Source of the DNA: Paraburkholderia polaris
GTDB lineage: Bacteria > Pseudomonadota > Gammaproteobacteria > Burkholderiales > Burkholderiaceae
Direction: 5' to 3'
Assembly: GCF_012927345.1 (NCBI RefSeq)
Contig: NZ_JABBGJ010000035.1
Coordinates: forward strand, 55,477 to 119,476
Length of the DNA stretch: 64,000 bases
Part shown: positions 47,136 through 55,698 of the stretch, in pieces
Numbering within the stretch: position 1 is the first letter of the stretch
Layout: each line of letters begins with the position of its first letter
Made by a program: the position numbers and the translations under genes
The notes under the pieces: model-generated
Seen by the model: the letters and a program-made list of their open reading frames with translations, nothing else
The model's database searches: none
What the model was told of the DNA's origin: nothing

Positions 47136-48395
47136 ATGATGCGCGATCAGGCGACGCTTCAGCTCAGCCCCGAGCCGGCTCCAAACCGCGAGACGTCAAG
47201 CGGTGAGACTTCAAGCCGGGTGACGCAACCGCGGTTCTGGGAGACGCTGCCGGCGCGCTGGAACAGCGACACCGACGACACGCTGGTGTGCTGCCAGGTT
47301 CGTCAGGAAACTCACGACGTAAAGAGCTTTTTCTTTCGCGCGCCTTCGGAGCGGGCGTTCGTGTTCGAGCCGGGGCAGTTCATTACGCTGGAGCTGGAGA
47401 TCGACGGCGAGGCGGTGAATCGCTGCTATACGATCTCATCGCCGCCCACGCGTCCGCACACCATTTCCATCACCGTGAAGCGCGTGCCGGGTGGCAAGGT
47501 GTCGAACTGGCTGCACGACAATTTGCACGCGGGTACGCAGGTTCGTGTGCTGGGGCCGTCCGGCGAGTTCACCTGCGCTCGGCATCCGGCGCGTAAGTTT
47601 CTGTTCTTGTCGGCAGGTTCGGGGGTTACGCCGCTGATGTCGATGAGCCGCGCGCATCATGAACTCGGCGAGGATAGCGACATCGTATTCGTGCACAGCG
47701 CCCGCACGCCGGACGACATCATCTTCGCGCGCGAGCTCGATCTGATTGCGTCGAATCAGGCCAATTTCCGCACAGCGTTCGTCTGTGAACGGCTTGGCGC
47801 GCGCACCAATTGGCCTGGCGTCACCGGCTTTCTGACCTTGCCCTTGCTTAAACTCATCGCGCCGGATTTTCTGGATCGCGAGATTTTCACCTGCGGCCCT
47901 GCGCCGTACATGCAGGCAGTCCGAAATTTGCTGGCCGAAGGCGGCTTCGATCGCAGCCATTACCACGAGGAAAGCTTCTCGTTCGAGACGATCAGCGAGG
48001 TCGCCGCGCAATTGACAACCTCGCATGTCGCCGACGCGTTGCAAGCACCGACAACCGCTGCGGAGAGCTTTGTCGAAATGCGTGAACAGGCGGCTGGGTT
48101 CACGCCCGCGCAGGTGCCGCTCGAGACGGAAACGACGTTCAAGGTGAGCTTCGCCAAAAGCAATCGCGAGATCGAATGCGATAGCGGCCAGCATGTACTC
48201 GACGCGGCGAAAAAGGCCGGCGTGCGGCTCCCGGCCTCCTGCACACAGGGCATGTGCGGCACCTGCAAGGTGAAGCTGGTGTCCGGCGAAGTCGCTATGA
48301 AACACGCTGGCGGAATTCGTCAGCGTGAAATCGATCAGGGCATGGTGCTGCTGTGCTGCAGCAAGCCGCTGAGCGATCTCGTCGTCGATAAGTAA
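47136..48395 (+). CDS. gbcB: Glycine betaine demethylase, reductase subunit
   Basis: 419 residues (start 47136, or 47139). A ferredoxin-NADP-reductase-like part with the FAD motif RCYTISSPPT and the nucleotide site FLSAGSGVTPLMSM comes first, and a plant-type [2Fe-2S] ferredoxin ends the chain (SCTQGMCGTCKVKL with a fourth cysteine in LLCCSKP). It feeds electrons from NADH to GbcA. GGAGCGGGAG precedes the start, 33 bases after gbcA. Confidence 0.95.
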   Translation: MMRDQATLQLSPEPAPNRETSSGETSSRVTQPRFWETLPARWNSDTDDTLVCCQVRQETHDVKSFFFRAPSERAFVFEPGQFITLELEIDGEAVNRCYTISSPPTRPHTISITVKRVPGGKVSNWLHDNLHAGTQVRVLGPSGEFTCARHPARKFLFLSAGSGVTPLMSMSRAHHELGEDSDIVFVHSARTPDDIIFARELDLIASNQANFRTAFVCERLGARTNWPGVTGFLTLPLLKLIAPDFLDREIFTCGPAPYMQAVRNLLAEGGFDRSHYHEESFSFETISEVAAQLTTSHVADALQAPTTAAESFVEMREQAAGFTPAQVPLETETTFKVSFAKSNREIECDSGQHVLDAAKKAGVRLPASCTQGMCGTCKVKLVSGEVAMKHAGGIRQREIDQGMVLLCCSKPLSDLVVDK

Positions 48396-48430
48396 GACAA
48401 GAACGAGACCAGGACTCGCAGTCGAAGTCG

Positions 48431-48467
48431 AAGTCGCCTGCGGACAACTGGATGTCGTAAAACAACG
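48431..48467 (+). promoter_or_regulatory. Candidate AraC-type operator before the betaine-binding protein
   Basis: AGTCGCC (48432) and TGTCGTAAAA (48453) are 21 bases apart and AACG follows 10 bases on, the same 21+10 layout as before proV and the porin at 55699. The site ends 72 bases before the ATG. Confidence 0.5.
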
Positions 48468-48538
48468 CTACCCGGCAATTCTGGCTGGCGATTCTAAATG
48501 CTCAATGGGTAGTTTGGACGGCTAACGGGAGAACGACG

Positions 48539-49396
48539 ATGAGACTGATCAAACAGATTTTTGTGTTGAGCGCGTTGAGTGCGGCGCTGGCGGCAAGCAG
48601 CGTGAGTGTGTCGGCCGATACCAAGCCGACCATCAAGATCGGCTATGTGGAAGGTTGGGACGACAGTGTCGCGACCTCCAACGTCGCTGCGCGTGTGATT
48701 GAAAAGCGTTTGGGCTATCAGGTGCAACTCGTGCCGGTCGCGGCCGGTGTGATGTGGCAAGGTGTGGCGCGCGGCGACCTCGACGCGACGCTCTCAGCGT
48801 GGCTGCCAGTCACGCATGGCGCGTACTGGAACAACTTCAAGGATAAGGTCGTCGATCTGGGGCCCAACTTCAACGATGCGAAGATTGGCCTGATCGTGCC
48901 GGATAGCGCTGACGTGAAGAGCGTCGGCGATCTCGAAGCGAAGAAGACGGAATTCGGCTCGCGTATTGTCGGTATCGATGCCGGCGCGGGCGTGATGCAG
49001 AAAACCAGCGAAGCGATCAAGGCGTACGGGCTCGACTATACGTTGATGCCGAGCTCGGGCAGTGCGATGACCGCGGAACTGGCGCGTTCGGAAGCGGCGA
49101 GCAAGCCGATCATCGTGACTGGCTGGAAGCCACACTGGATGTTCGCGAAGTACAAACTCAAATTCCTCGACGATCCCAAGAAGGTATTCGGCGAAGCGGA
49201 GCACGTGGATAGCGTCGTGAATCCTGAACTGGAGACGAAGGCACCACCGGTGGTGGCGTTCCTCAAGAAGTTTCAATGGAAGCCGGGCGAGATCGACAGC
49301 GTGATGCTGGCGACACAAAACGGTGAGAAGCCGACGGCCGCTGCCGATGCGTGGATCAGCGCGCATGGGGACCGTGTGGATAGCTGGGTGAAATAA
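48539..49396 (+). CDS. Periplasmic glycine betaine-binding protein (OpuAC/BetX type)
   Basis: 285 residues with a signal peptide (LIKQIFVLSALSAALAASSV, then SVSA). The mature protein starts IKIGYVEGWDDSVATSNVAA, with LDATLSAWLPVTHGAYW and VTGWKPHWMF providing the tryptophans that cage betaine in ProX/OpuAC folds. It has no permease of its own and probably uses the proV-proW core at 9-11 kb. It stands directly after gbcAB and has its own operator-like repeat; a strong terminator follows. Confidence 0.9.
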   Translation: MRLIKQIFVLSALSAALAASSVSVSADTKPTIKIGYVEGWDDSVATSNVAARVIEKRLGYQVQLVPVAAGVMWQGVARGDLDATLSAWLPVTHGAYWNNFKDKVVDLGPNFNDAKIGLIVPDSADVKSVGDLEAKKTEFGSRIVGIDAGAGVMQKTSEAIKAYGLDYTLMPSSGSAMTAELARSEAASKPIIVTGWKPHWMFAKYKLKFLDDPKKVFGEAEHVDSVVNPELETKAPPVVAFLKKFQWKPGEIDSVMLATQNGEKPTAAADAWISAHGDRVDSWVK

Positions 49397-49416
49397 TTTC
49401 CTGCTTCGCGTGGGCG

Positions 49417-49446
49417 AGTTGCCGCTTTTTCTCAGCGGCAACTTTT
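49417..49446 (+). terminator. Rho-independent terminator
   Basis: AGTTGCCGCT pairs with AGCGGCAACT around a 7-base loop, followed by TTT. It lies 20 bases after the betaine-binding protein gene and closes the gbc side of the cluster. Confidence 0.85.
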
Positions 49447-49628
49447 AGAGGTCGGTTCATGCAGCCATGAACCCTGTTATCCGGACCCGTCTGACGCTTT
49501 TTTCAGAGCACAAGGCGCGCCACCTCGAAGCGGAAGATGAACGCATGGCCGGTGTGCTTGCGTTGATCGTCACGCTTGCCGAAGGCGGACCCGCGCCCAT
49601 GACCGCCGCCGAATTGCTAAACGAAATC

Positions 49629-49837
49629 GGGCTAGATTTGTCAATCTCCTTCTCAATCGTTAAGGGACGGTGCGAACGTGTGCCCATCAAACGCCCGGAG
49701 AAGCTGTCAACTGGTGTATGTATGCCGTGTGGAAGACTTAGGACTTCGATACTTCCGATTCGACCGCCTACATTGCTTGACCCGACGATATCCGCGCCGC
49801 CTTCATCCTTCAACCAAAGATACAAGGGAATTGCCAT
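49629..49837 (-). pseudogene. Truncated hcp (T6SS tube protein), N-terminal stump
   Basis: On the minus strand ATG 49837 opens MAIPLYLWLKDEGGADIVGS followed by GRIGSIEVLSLPHGIHTP, VDSFSGRLMGTRSHRPLTI and EKEIDKSSP. This is the N-terminal 70 residues of an Hcp1-type protein (usually 160-170). After EIDKSSP the likeness ends although the frame stays open to 49457. A plus-strand frame from 49467 covers the break and looks unrelated. The remainder of 49397-49938 has no other gene. Confidence 0.8.
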
Positions 49838-49938
49838 ATCCAACCCCGTATTGAAAATGGCAATATAGGTGAGCATTAGGCGCAAAATGTCCAACTTTGT
49901 TGCAGTTGCGGCATCAACGTTTCCAGCGGCGCTTTTGT

Positions 49939-50814
49939 TTATTGCAACACGACGGTCCTATCGCCGTTGATAAACACCCGTCGCTCGATAAACGCCTTCA
50001 CAGCCCGCGCAAGCGTGATGCATTCGACATCGCGTCCCGTCGCAAGCAGCCGCTCCGGGCTGTATGAGTGATCGACGCGCTCTACGACCTGTTCGATGAT
50101 CGGACCTTCGTCGAGATCGTCCGTCACGAAGTGCGCGGTTGCGCCGATCAGCTTCACCCCACGCGCATGCGCCTGGTGATAAGGCTTCGCTCCTTTGAAG
50201 CCGGGCAGGAACGAATGGTGGATGTTGATCGCGCGGGCCGCGAGTGCACGGCTCGTTTCGCCGGAGAGAATCTGCATGTAGCGCGCAAGGATCATCAATT
50301 CAGCGCCTGACGTTTCGAACAGGTCGAGCAAACGTGCTTCTTGTTGCGGCTTGGTATCGGCGCTGATTGGCAGATGATGGAACGGCAAACCGTGCTGTTG
50401 CGCGAGCGGCTCCAGATCGCGATGGTTCGAAGCGATGCCGACGATATCCATCTTCAACTCGCCCATGCGCCAGCGGAACAGCAGATCGGCGAGACAGTGC
50501 TCGAGTTTCGACACCATGATCAGCACCTTCGGCCGCGTGCCGACGTCGTGCATCGCCCACGTCATCCGAAAGCGCTCGGCGATCGATTCGAATTCGCGCT
50601 TGAGTGCAGCGATATGCAAGGTCTCGTTGGTGTCGACGCCATGAAACACGCAGCGGACGAAGAAACGCTCGCTGAGGTCGTCGTCGAAAACGGTCAGTTC
50701 GTCGATATAGCAATGATGCCGGTCGAGAAAGCCGACGACAGCGGCAACCTGGCCCGCCGCGCTCGGACACGCGACAGTGAGAACCAGTTGATCGGGACGG
50801 GAATCGGCGGACAT
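49939..50814 (-). CDS. purU: Formyltetrahydrofolate deformylase
   Basis: 291 residues from ATG 50814 (GGAGAGCGC upstream). An N-terminal ACT domain (LVLTVACPSAAGQVAAVVGF) is followed by a formyltransferase-like domain with INIHHSFLPGFKGAKPYHQA and TDDLDEGPIIEQ, where the histidine and aspartate are catalytic. It splits 10-formyl-tetrahydrofolate to formate and tetrahydrofolate. In a betaine cluster it recycles folate loaded by sarcosine oxidase, a role known for purU copies in sox operons of other bacteria. Confidence 0.94.
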   Translation of the reverse strand: MSADSRPDQLVLTVACPSAAGQVAAVVGFLDRHHCYIDELTVFDDDLSERFFVRCVFHGVDTNETLHIAALKREFESIAERFRMTWAMHDVGTRPKVLIMVSKLEHCLADLLFRWRMGELKMDIVGIASNHRDLEPLAQQHGLPFHHLPISADTKPQQEARLLDLFETSGAELMILARYMQILSGETSRALAARAINIHHSFLPGFKGAKPYHQAHARGVKLIGATAHFVTDDLDEGPIIEQVVERVDHSYSPERLLATGRDVECITLARAVKAFIERRVFINGDRTVVLQ

Positions 50815-50986
50815 GCGCTCTCCACTTAGGCGATAGGGCAATGCCGCGGGGCGCGGCATGCATCATCGCAGTAGAGCAAATCAGCGGGTCATGGGGATAG
50901 AAGCTAACCGCCGTCGCGCTGGAATGGGAGCGTCAGGTGAGGCTGGGGCGGGCGAAGGGGCAGCGCGCCCCAAGCATAAATCAATC

Positions 50987-51286
50987 TCAGGCGTGGGCAG
51001 GCGCCGCGTGCAGCTCCAGACCGAGGGCGCGGATCACCTTGATGATCGTCGCGAAGCTGGGATTGCCGTCTTCGGACAGCGCCTTGTAGAGACCTTCGCG
51101 CGAGATTCCGGTGTCGCGGGCGAGCTGCGCCATGCCACGCGCACGCGCGATCACGCCCAACGCATGCGCGAGGAATGCAGGGTCGTCGCTGCCTTCAAGC
51201 AGACAGGCCTCGAAATATTCAGCCATGTCCGTTTCGGTCTTCAGGTGTTCGGCCGAATCCCACTGCCGGGTTTTGATCTTTTCCAT
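50987..51286 (-). CDS. Antitoxin of a HigBA/RelE-type module
   Basis: 99 residues with a helix-turn-helix of the addiction-module antidote family (GMAQLARDTGISREGLYKAL, NPSFATIIKVIRALGLELHA). It starts 3 bases after the toxin stop, the toxin-first order of HigB-HigA. It should bind the toxin and repress the promoter. This gene is intact, whereas its toxin is frameshifted. Confidence 0.85.
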   Translation of the reverse strand: MEKIKTRQWDSAEHLKTETDMAEYFEACLLEGSDDPAFLAHALGVIARARGMAQLARDTGISREGLYKALSEDGNPSFATIIKVIRALGLELHAAPAHA

Positions 51287-51289
51287 AGT

Positions 51290-51588
51290 TCACTCCGACT
51301 CAAGGTTCGCCAGCATCTTGTGTGCGGCTTTGATATCTGCGGGTTGAGTCGACTTGTCTCCACCACACAGCAGGATCACCAGCACTGCGCCGCGCTGCAC
51401 GTAGTAGACGCGATAGCCACGACCGTGATCGATCCGCAGTTCGGTAATCGGCGCGCCTGCGGAATTCGTGTCGCCGGGGTGCCCATCACCAGACGGCCGA
51501 CGCGGGCCTGAATGCGGCGCTTGGCGATCCGGTCTTTCAAGCCGTCGAACCAGGCGTCAAATGTCTCGGTGGTGCGGATATTCAACAT
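51290..51588 (-). pseudogene. HigB/RelE-like toxin with a -1 frameshift
   Basis: The first part reads MLNIRTTETFDAWFDGLKDR up to GRLVMG. The family continues H-P-G-D, but here that continuation is in another frame: HPGDTNSAGAPITELRIDHG, then RGYRVYYVQRGAVLVILLCG and GGDKSTQPADIKAAHKMLAN, stopping at 51290. Loss of one base near 51480 (ATGGGCACC where ATGGGCCACC would fit) explains it. The unshifted frame ends early after 70 residues. It is either a true inactivation or a sequencing error. Confidence 0.8.
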
Positions 51589-51597
51589 TCAGAAAGT

Positions 51598-51613
51598 GTA
51601 ATCCATAGATTAC
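51598..51613. promoter_or_regulatory. Autoregulatory operator of the toxin-antitoxin pair
   Basis: GTAATC-CATA-GATTAC is a perfect inverted repeat 10 bases before the toxin start codon, the usual place for antitoxin binding. Confidence 0.65.
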
Positions 51614-51663
51614 GCATATGTCAGCTGTGGTTCACAGTCCGTTTTCGCTTTTCTGAGGCCCCC

Positions 51664-52578
51664 TCACTCAGCCTCAAGCCCGCACTCATCCATCAACCAT
51701 TGACGGAATGCGCCGACCGCTGGTGTCGCCGCACGCTGCGTGACGAGCAGATAGCCGCGCTCGGTGACCACTGGGGCGTCGAACAGCTCGACGAGTTGTC
51801 CCGTGGCGAGCAGTTCGTCGAGCAGAGGCGCCCAGCAGAGCGCGACGCCCTGGCCCATGATCGCTGCGTGGGCTACGAGCGTAAAGCTGTTGAACGTGAT
51901 GCCGCGATGCGCGGCGGGCGCATCCAGACCGTGCGCCGTGAACCAGTCGGCCCACGACAGCCAGCGTGCCGGCTGCGTGGGTTCGAGATGCAGCAGCGGC
52001 AAGCTTGTCAAGTCGGAGGGCGTGCGCAACTGCGGATGCGCGGCCAGAAACGCCGGACTGCACACCGGCGTGACACGTTCCGGAAATAGCTTGAGCGCAC
52101 CTCGCGCACTCCAGTCCGCGTCCTCGTCGCCGAACGCAATCGCAATGTCCGCCTGATCGTGCGATGGATCGATGACGTTCTGCGACGTGATGATCTTTAC
52201 GTCGACGTCGGGCACCAGCGCCTTGAACTGCGCCAGGCGCGGCATCAGCCAGTAGGTTGCGAAACCAAAGTCGGTGTAGAGCGTGAGGGTTTGCGGCGTG
52301 CGCCCCGCGCGGATCTCGGCAGTGGCGAGGCGGATGGTGTCGAGGGCGTTGCGCACCGCTTCAAAGAGGCGCACCCCATCTTCCGTCAGCGTGACGCCGC
52401 GATGGCCACGTTCGAAAAGCGGTGCGTCCAATGCCTCTTCGAGTTGCACCACGCGCTGACTGACCGCAGGCTGTGTCGAGCCCAGTTCGCGCGCTGCGGC
52501 CGTGAAGCTCGCGAGACGCGCTGCGGATTCGAACATCGTCAACGCCTGCATTGGCGGCAAGCGATCCCGCCTCGACAT
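51664..52578 (-). CDS. LysR-family regulator of choline sulfate use
   Basis: 304 residues. N-terminal helix-turn-helix (LPPMQALTMFESAARLASFT, ELGSTQPAVSQRVVQLEEAL) and a co-inducer domain of the GcvA-like subgroup. It is divergent from the choline sulfatase gene, as the LysR-type regulators that accompany betC in other proteobacteria. The shared region has an inverted repeat (52606-52638). The inducer is probably choline-O-sulfate or choline (inference). Confidence 0.9.
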   Translation of the reverse strand: MSRRDRLPPMQALTMFESAARLASFTAAARELGSTQPAVSQRVVQLEEALDAPLFERGHRGVTLTEDGVRLFEAVRNALDTIRLATAEIRAGRTPQTLTLYTDFGFATYWLMPRLAQFKALVPDVDVKIITSQNVIDPSHDQADIAIAFGDEDADWSARGALKLFPERVTPVCSPAFLAAHPQLRTPSDLTSLPLLHLEPTQPARWLSWADWFTAHGLDAPAAHRGITFNSFTLVAHAAIMGQGVALCWAPLLDELLATGQLVELFDAPVVTERGYLLVTQRAATPAVGAFRQWLMDECGLEAE

Positions 52579-52605
52579 AAGTCCCCCTTATAGGCACATA
52601 ACGAT

Positions 52606-52638
52606 TTGCCGTCTTCACAGTGGCGAATTGGACGGCAA
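52606..52638. promoter_or_regulatory. Inverted repeat in the LysR-betC promoter region
   Basis: TTGCCGTC at 52606 and GACGGCAA at 52631 are perfect 8-base arms separated by 17 bases, between the two divergent starts. This is a likely LysR binding region. Confidence 0.5.
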
Positions 52639-52729
52639 TAGTGATGTTCATGCGGGGCCGGCACGCCGGTGACTTCGCTTGCAACGACACCCGCATCAAC
52701 ACTTGCGATTCTATTCGAGGCGCGCTCCA

Positions 52730-54295
52730 ATGCTTGACACGAAACAGAATATCCTTATTCTGATGGCCGATCAGATGACCCCATTTGCGCTTGCCGCATA
52801 CGGACATCGCCTTACCAAGACCCCGAATCTCGATCGCCTCGCGAAACAGGGCGTGGTATTCGACTCGGCGTATTGCGCCAGTCCGTTGTGTGCGCCGTCG
52901 CGCTTTTCTTTTTTGTCGGGCAAGCTGCCGTCCGCGATCGGCGCCTATGACAATGCAGCAGAATTTCCTTCCCAAACGCTGACGTTCGCGCACTATCTTC
53001 GCGCCGAAGGGTATCGCACGATCCTGTCCGGCAAAATGCATTTCTGCGGCGCCGATCAGTTGCATGGTTTCGAAGAGCGGCTCACAACAGACATCTATCC
53101 CGCCGATTTCGGCTGGACGCCCAACTGGGACGATTTCGAAACGCGCCCCACGTGGTACCACAACATGAGTTCGGTGATCGACGCGGGCCCTTGCGTGCGC
53201 ACGAACCAACTGGACTTCGACGATGAAGTCACGTTCACCACGCGCCAGAAGCTCTTCGATATCGCGCGTGAGCGACATGCCGGCAAAGATGCACGGCCGT
53301 TTTGCCTGGTCGCTTCGCTGACGCATCCGCACGACCCGTACGCGATTCCGCAGAAGTACTGGGACATGTACGCGGATGAAGACATCGCGCTGCCCGCTTA
53401 TCGCGATTCGCTCGATGAAGCCGATCCCCATTCGAAGCGTTTGCGGCATGTGTGCGAAACCGACCGCACGCCGCCGACCGACCAGCAGATCCGCAATGCA
53501 CGGCGCGCTTATTACGGCGCGATTTCCTATGTCGACGACCAGTTCGGTGCGATCCTCGAGGCGCTCGAACAGTCGGGGCTTGCCAAAGATACCGTCATCG
53601 TGGTGACGTCGGACCATGGTGAGATGCTCGGCGAGCGCGGGCTCTGGTACAAGATGACGTTCTTCGAGGGCGGCTGCCGGGTACCGCTGATCGTGCATGC
53701 GCCGCAGCAGTTCGACGCGCATCGGGTGCATGAGTCGGTTTCGCATCTCGACCTGCTGCCCACGCTGGTGGAAATAGCGCGTGGGGAACAACCGGCGGTC
53801 TGGCCGGATTCGCTCGACGGTCAGAGTCTCGTACCGCATCTGCGTGCTGCCCAGAGTATCCAGGGCGCCCACGGCGGCCACAGTGGCCACGACGAAGCGA
53901 TCGGCGAATACCTGGCGGAAGGCGCTATCGCGCCGATTGTGATGCTGCGGCGCGGGCGCTTCAAGTTCATTCACACGCCAGCCGATCCTGACCAACTCTA
54001 TGACGTGGCGGCAGACCCGCTCGAACGCGAGAACCTCGCAGCGCGTGCCGAATATGCATCACAGGTCGCGGCATTTCGTGAGGAAATCGCACGACGCTGG
54101 GACCTCGCCGCACTGCACAACGAAGTACTGCGAAGCCAGCGCCGCCGCCGTTTTCATTTCGAGGCCACGACGCAAGGCACGGTCGCGTCATGGGACTGGC
54201 AGCCGCATGTCGATGCGAGCCAGCGCTATATGCGCAATCACATCGACCTCGACACCCTCGAAGCGATGGCGCGTTTTCCCGCTGTGACGCGTTGA
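52730..54295 (+). CDS. betC: Choline-sulfatase
   Basis: 521 residues from ATG 52730. Sulfatase motif C54-A-P-S-R in CASPLCAPSRFSFLSG, where cysteine is turned into formylglycine; metal ligands in LILMADQMTPFALAAYG and VVTSDHGEMLGERGLWYKM. The C-terminal tail (YMRNHIDLDTLEAMARFP) is typical of BetC. It hydrolyses choline-O-sulfate to choline and sulfate in the cytoplasm. A choline-binding protein gene follows 39 bases later. Confidence 0.95.
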   Translation: MLDTKQNILILMADQMTPFALAAYGHRLTKTPNLDRLAKQGVVFDSAYCASPLCAPSRFSFLSGKLPSAIGAYDNAAEFPSQTLTFAHYLRAEGYRTILSGKMHFCGADQLHGFEERLTTDIYPADFGWTPNWDDFETRPTWYHNMSSVIDAGPCVRTNQLDFDDEVTFTTRQKLFDIARERHAGKDARPFCLVASLTHPHDPYAIPQKYWDMYADEDIALPAYRDSLDEADPHSKRLRHVCETDRTPPTDQQIRNARRAYYGAISYVDDQFGAILEALEQSGLAKDTVIVVTSDHGEMLGERGLWYKMTFFEGGCRVPLIVHAPQQFDAHRVHESVSHLDLLPTLVEIARGEQPAVWPDSLDGQSLVPHLRAAQSIQGAHGGHSGHDEAIGEYLAEGAIAPIVMLRRGRFKFIHTPADPDQLYDVAADPLERENLAARAEYASQVAAFREEIARRWDLAALHNEVLRSQRRRRFHFEATTQGTVASWDWQPHVDASQRYMRNHIDLDTLEAMARFPAVTR

Positions 54296-54334
54296 TGTCT
54301 CCGCTTACGAATCACCCCACCTAAAGAAGCCGAC

Positions 54335-55288
54335 ATGATGAAAAAGCTCTTCAAACAGGCTGTATCCGGCGTTGCGCTGCTGTGCGCGGCGGCCACCTTT
54401 GCCGCGGCCGCCGAGCCGCAGTCCTGTACGCAGGTCAACATGGCGGGACCCGGCTGGACCGACATCGACGCGACCAATGCGATGACCGGCGTGCTGTTGA
54501 AGGCGCTCGGCTACCACCAGAACGTGGCGAACCTGTCGGTGCCGATTACCTATCAAGGTCTGAAGAGAGGGCAGGTCGACGTGTTTCTCGGTAACTGGAT
54601 GCCGGCGCAAGCGCCGGTCGTCAAACCGTTCGAAGATGAAAAATCCATCGAGGTCGTGCATCCGAATCTGAGCAACGCGAAGTTCACACTCGCGGTGCCC
54701 GACTACGTGGCGGCCGCGGGCGTGCATTCATTCGCGGACCTCGCGAAGAACGCCGACAAGTTCGAGAGCAAGATCTATGGCATCGAACCGGGGGCACCGG
54801 CCAATCAGAACATCAAGAAGATGGTCGACGACAAGGCGTATGGGCTCGGCAACTGGAAGCTCGTCGAATCGAGCGAGACCGGCATGCTCACGCAGGTCGA
54901 CCGCGCCGTGCGAGAAAAGAAATGGATCGTGTTCCTCGCATGGGAGCCGCATCTGATGAACACAAAGTTCAAGCTGACCTACCTTGACGGCGGTGACAAG
55001 TACTTCGGGCCGAACTACGGCGGCGCCACGGTCAATACTGTTGCGCGCAGCGGGTACGCCGAACAGTGTCCGAATGTCGGCCGCCTGTTCAGGCAACTTA
55101 CGTTCAATGTCGATCTGGAGAACGGCGTGATCACCGAGGTTCTGGAGAAGAAGGCCGGCGTCGATGCGGCTGCCACCGAAGCACTCAAGCGCCACCCCGA
55201 ATTGCTGAAGTCGTGGCTCGACGGCGTGAACACCGCCAGTGGCGCCAACGGCTTGCAAGCGGTGCAAACCGCACTCGGTGTGAAATAA
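54335..55288 (+). CDS. choX: Periplasmic choline-binding protein (ChoX type), paired with betC
   Basis: 317 residues with a signal peptide (LFKQAVSGVALLCAAATFAA). The mature start CTQVNMAGPGWTDIDATNA, VPITYQGLKRGQVDVFLGNW and VFLAWEPHLMNTKFKLTYLD are ChoX-like, with conserved ligand-cage aromatics. It parallels the protein at 12263. It is co-transcribed with betC, so choline or choline sulfate is the likely ligand. No permease lies beside it. Confidence 0.9.
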   Translation: MMKKLFKQAVSGVALLCAAATFAAAAEPQSCTQVNMAGPGWTDIDATNAMTGVLLKALGYHQNVANLSVPITYQGLKRGQVDVFLGNWMPAQAPVVKPFEDEKSIEVVHPNLSNAKFTLAVPDYVAAAGVHSFADLAKNADKFESKIYGIEPGAPANQNIKKMVDDKAYGLGNWKLVESSETGMLTQVDRAVREKKWIVFLAWEPHLMNTKFKLTYLDGGDKYFGPNYGGATVNTVARSGYAEQCPNVGRLFRQLTFNVDLENGVITEVLEKKAGVDAAATEALKRHPELLKSWLDGVNTASGANGLQAVQTALGVK

Positions 55289-55310
55289 CCTCTACGCTCC
55301 AGACTTCGAG

Positions 55311-55357
55311 GTCGCTACTCGACAGATTTATGTCGCATCCGGTCGAATCCTTATAAA
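55311..55357 (+). promoter_or_regulatory. Candidate AraC-type operator and promoter of the second porin
   Basis: GTCGC at 55311, TGTCGCA at 55331 and GTCG at 55342 stand 21 and 10 bases apart, the same geometry as before proV and the gene at 48539. A TATAAA box follows at 55352. If this is the promoter, the porin mRNA has a leader of over 300 bases that contains the repeats at 55441-55542. The 9-base inverted repeat 55323-55361 overlaps. Confidence 0.5.
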
Positions 55358-55440
55358 TCTGGACCCGTATTCTTGATCCGTCGATGCAGGCATGCCAGAT
55401 GATCGTATGCATTGCCGATAGATTCAATCAGCCTGGTTAG

Positions 55441-55542
55441 CTTGACTCGCTTGAGTTGCTTGAGTTGCTTGACTCGCTTGAGTTGCTTGAGTTGCTTGGT
55501 TGCCTGGTTGCCTGGTTGCCTGGTTGCTTGGTTGCTTGGTTG
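55441..55542 (+). repeat. Compound tandem repeat (6 x 9 bases, then 6 x 8 bases)
   Basis: Units of CTTGAGTTG or CTTGACTCG repeat six times (55441-55494), then CCTGGTTG or CTTGGTTG six times (55495-55542), without interruption. It lies between choX and the porin, within the probable leader of the porin. An open frame over it is low-complexity and not considered coding. Confidence 0.9.
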
Positions 55543-55698
55543 CTTTACTCAGCTTTAGCGAGCTTCAATCCGTTTCAACCAGTCTTAGCCGGTTTCGAAC
55601 TGCCCGTCATGCGAGAAGCGCCGCGCGTTGGAAGACAGCGCGCAGCAGGGATCGCTTTATCCAACGAAATACGCAGGCAAAGAGCAGGGGAGAATTAG

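Noticed and set aside
55456..55698. 80-codon frame over the tandem repeats before the porin
   Set aside because: Its sequence is a product of the 8- and 9-base repeats (leucine/glycine runs) and has no ribosome site.
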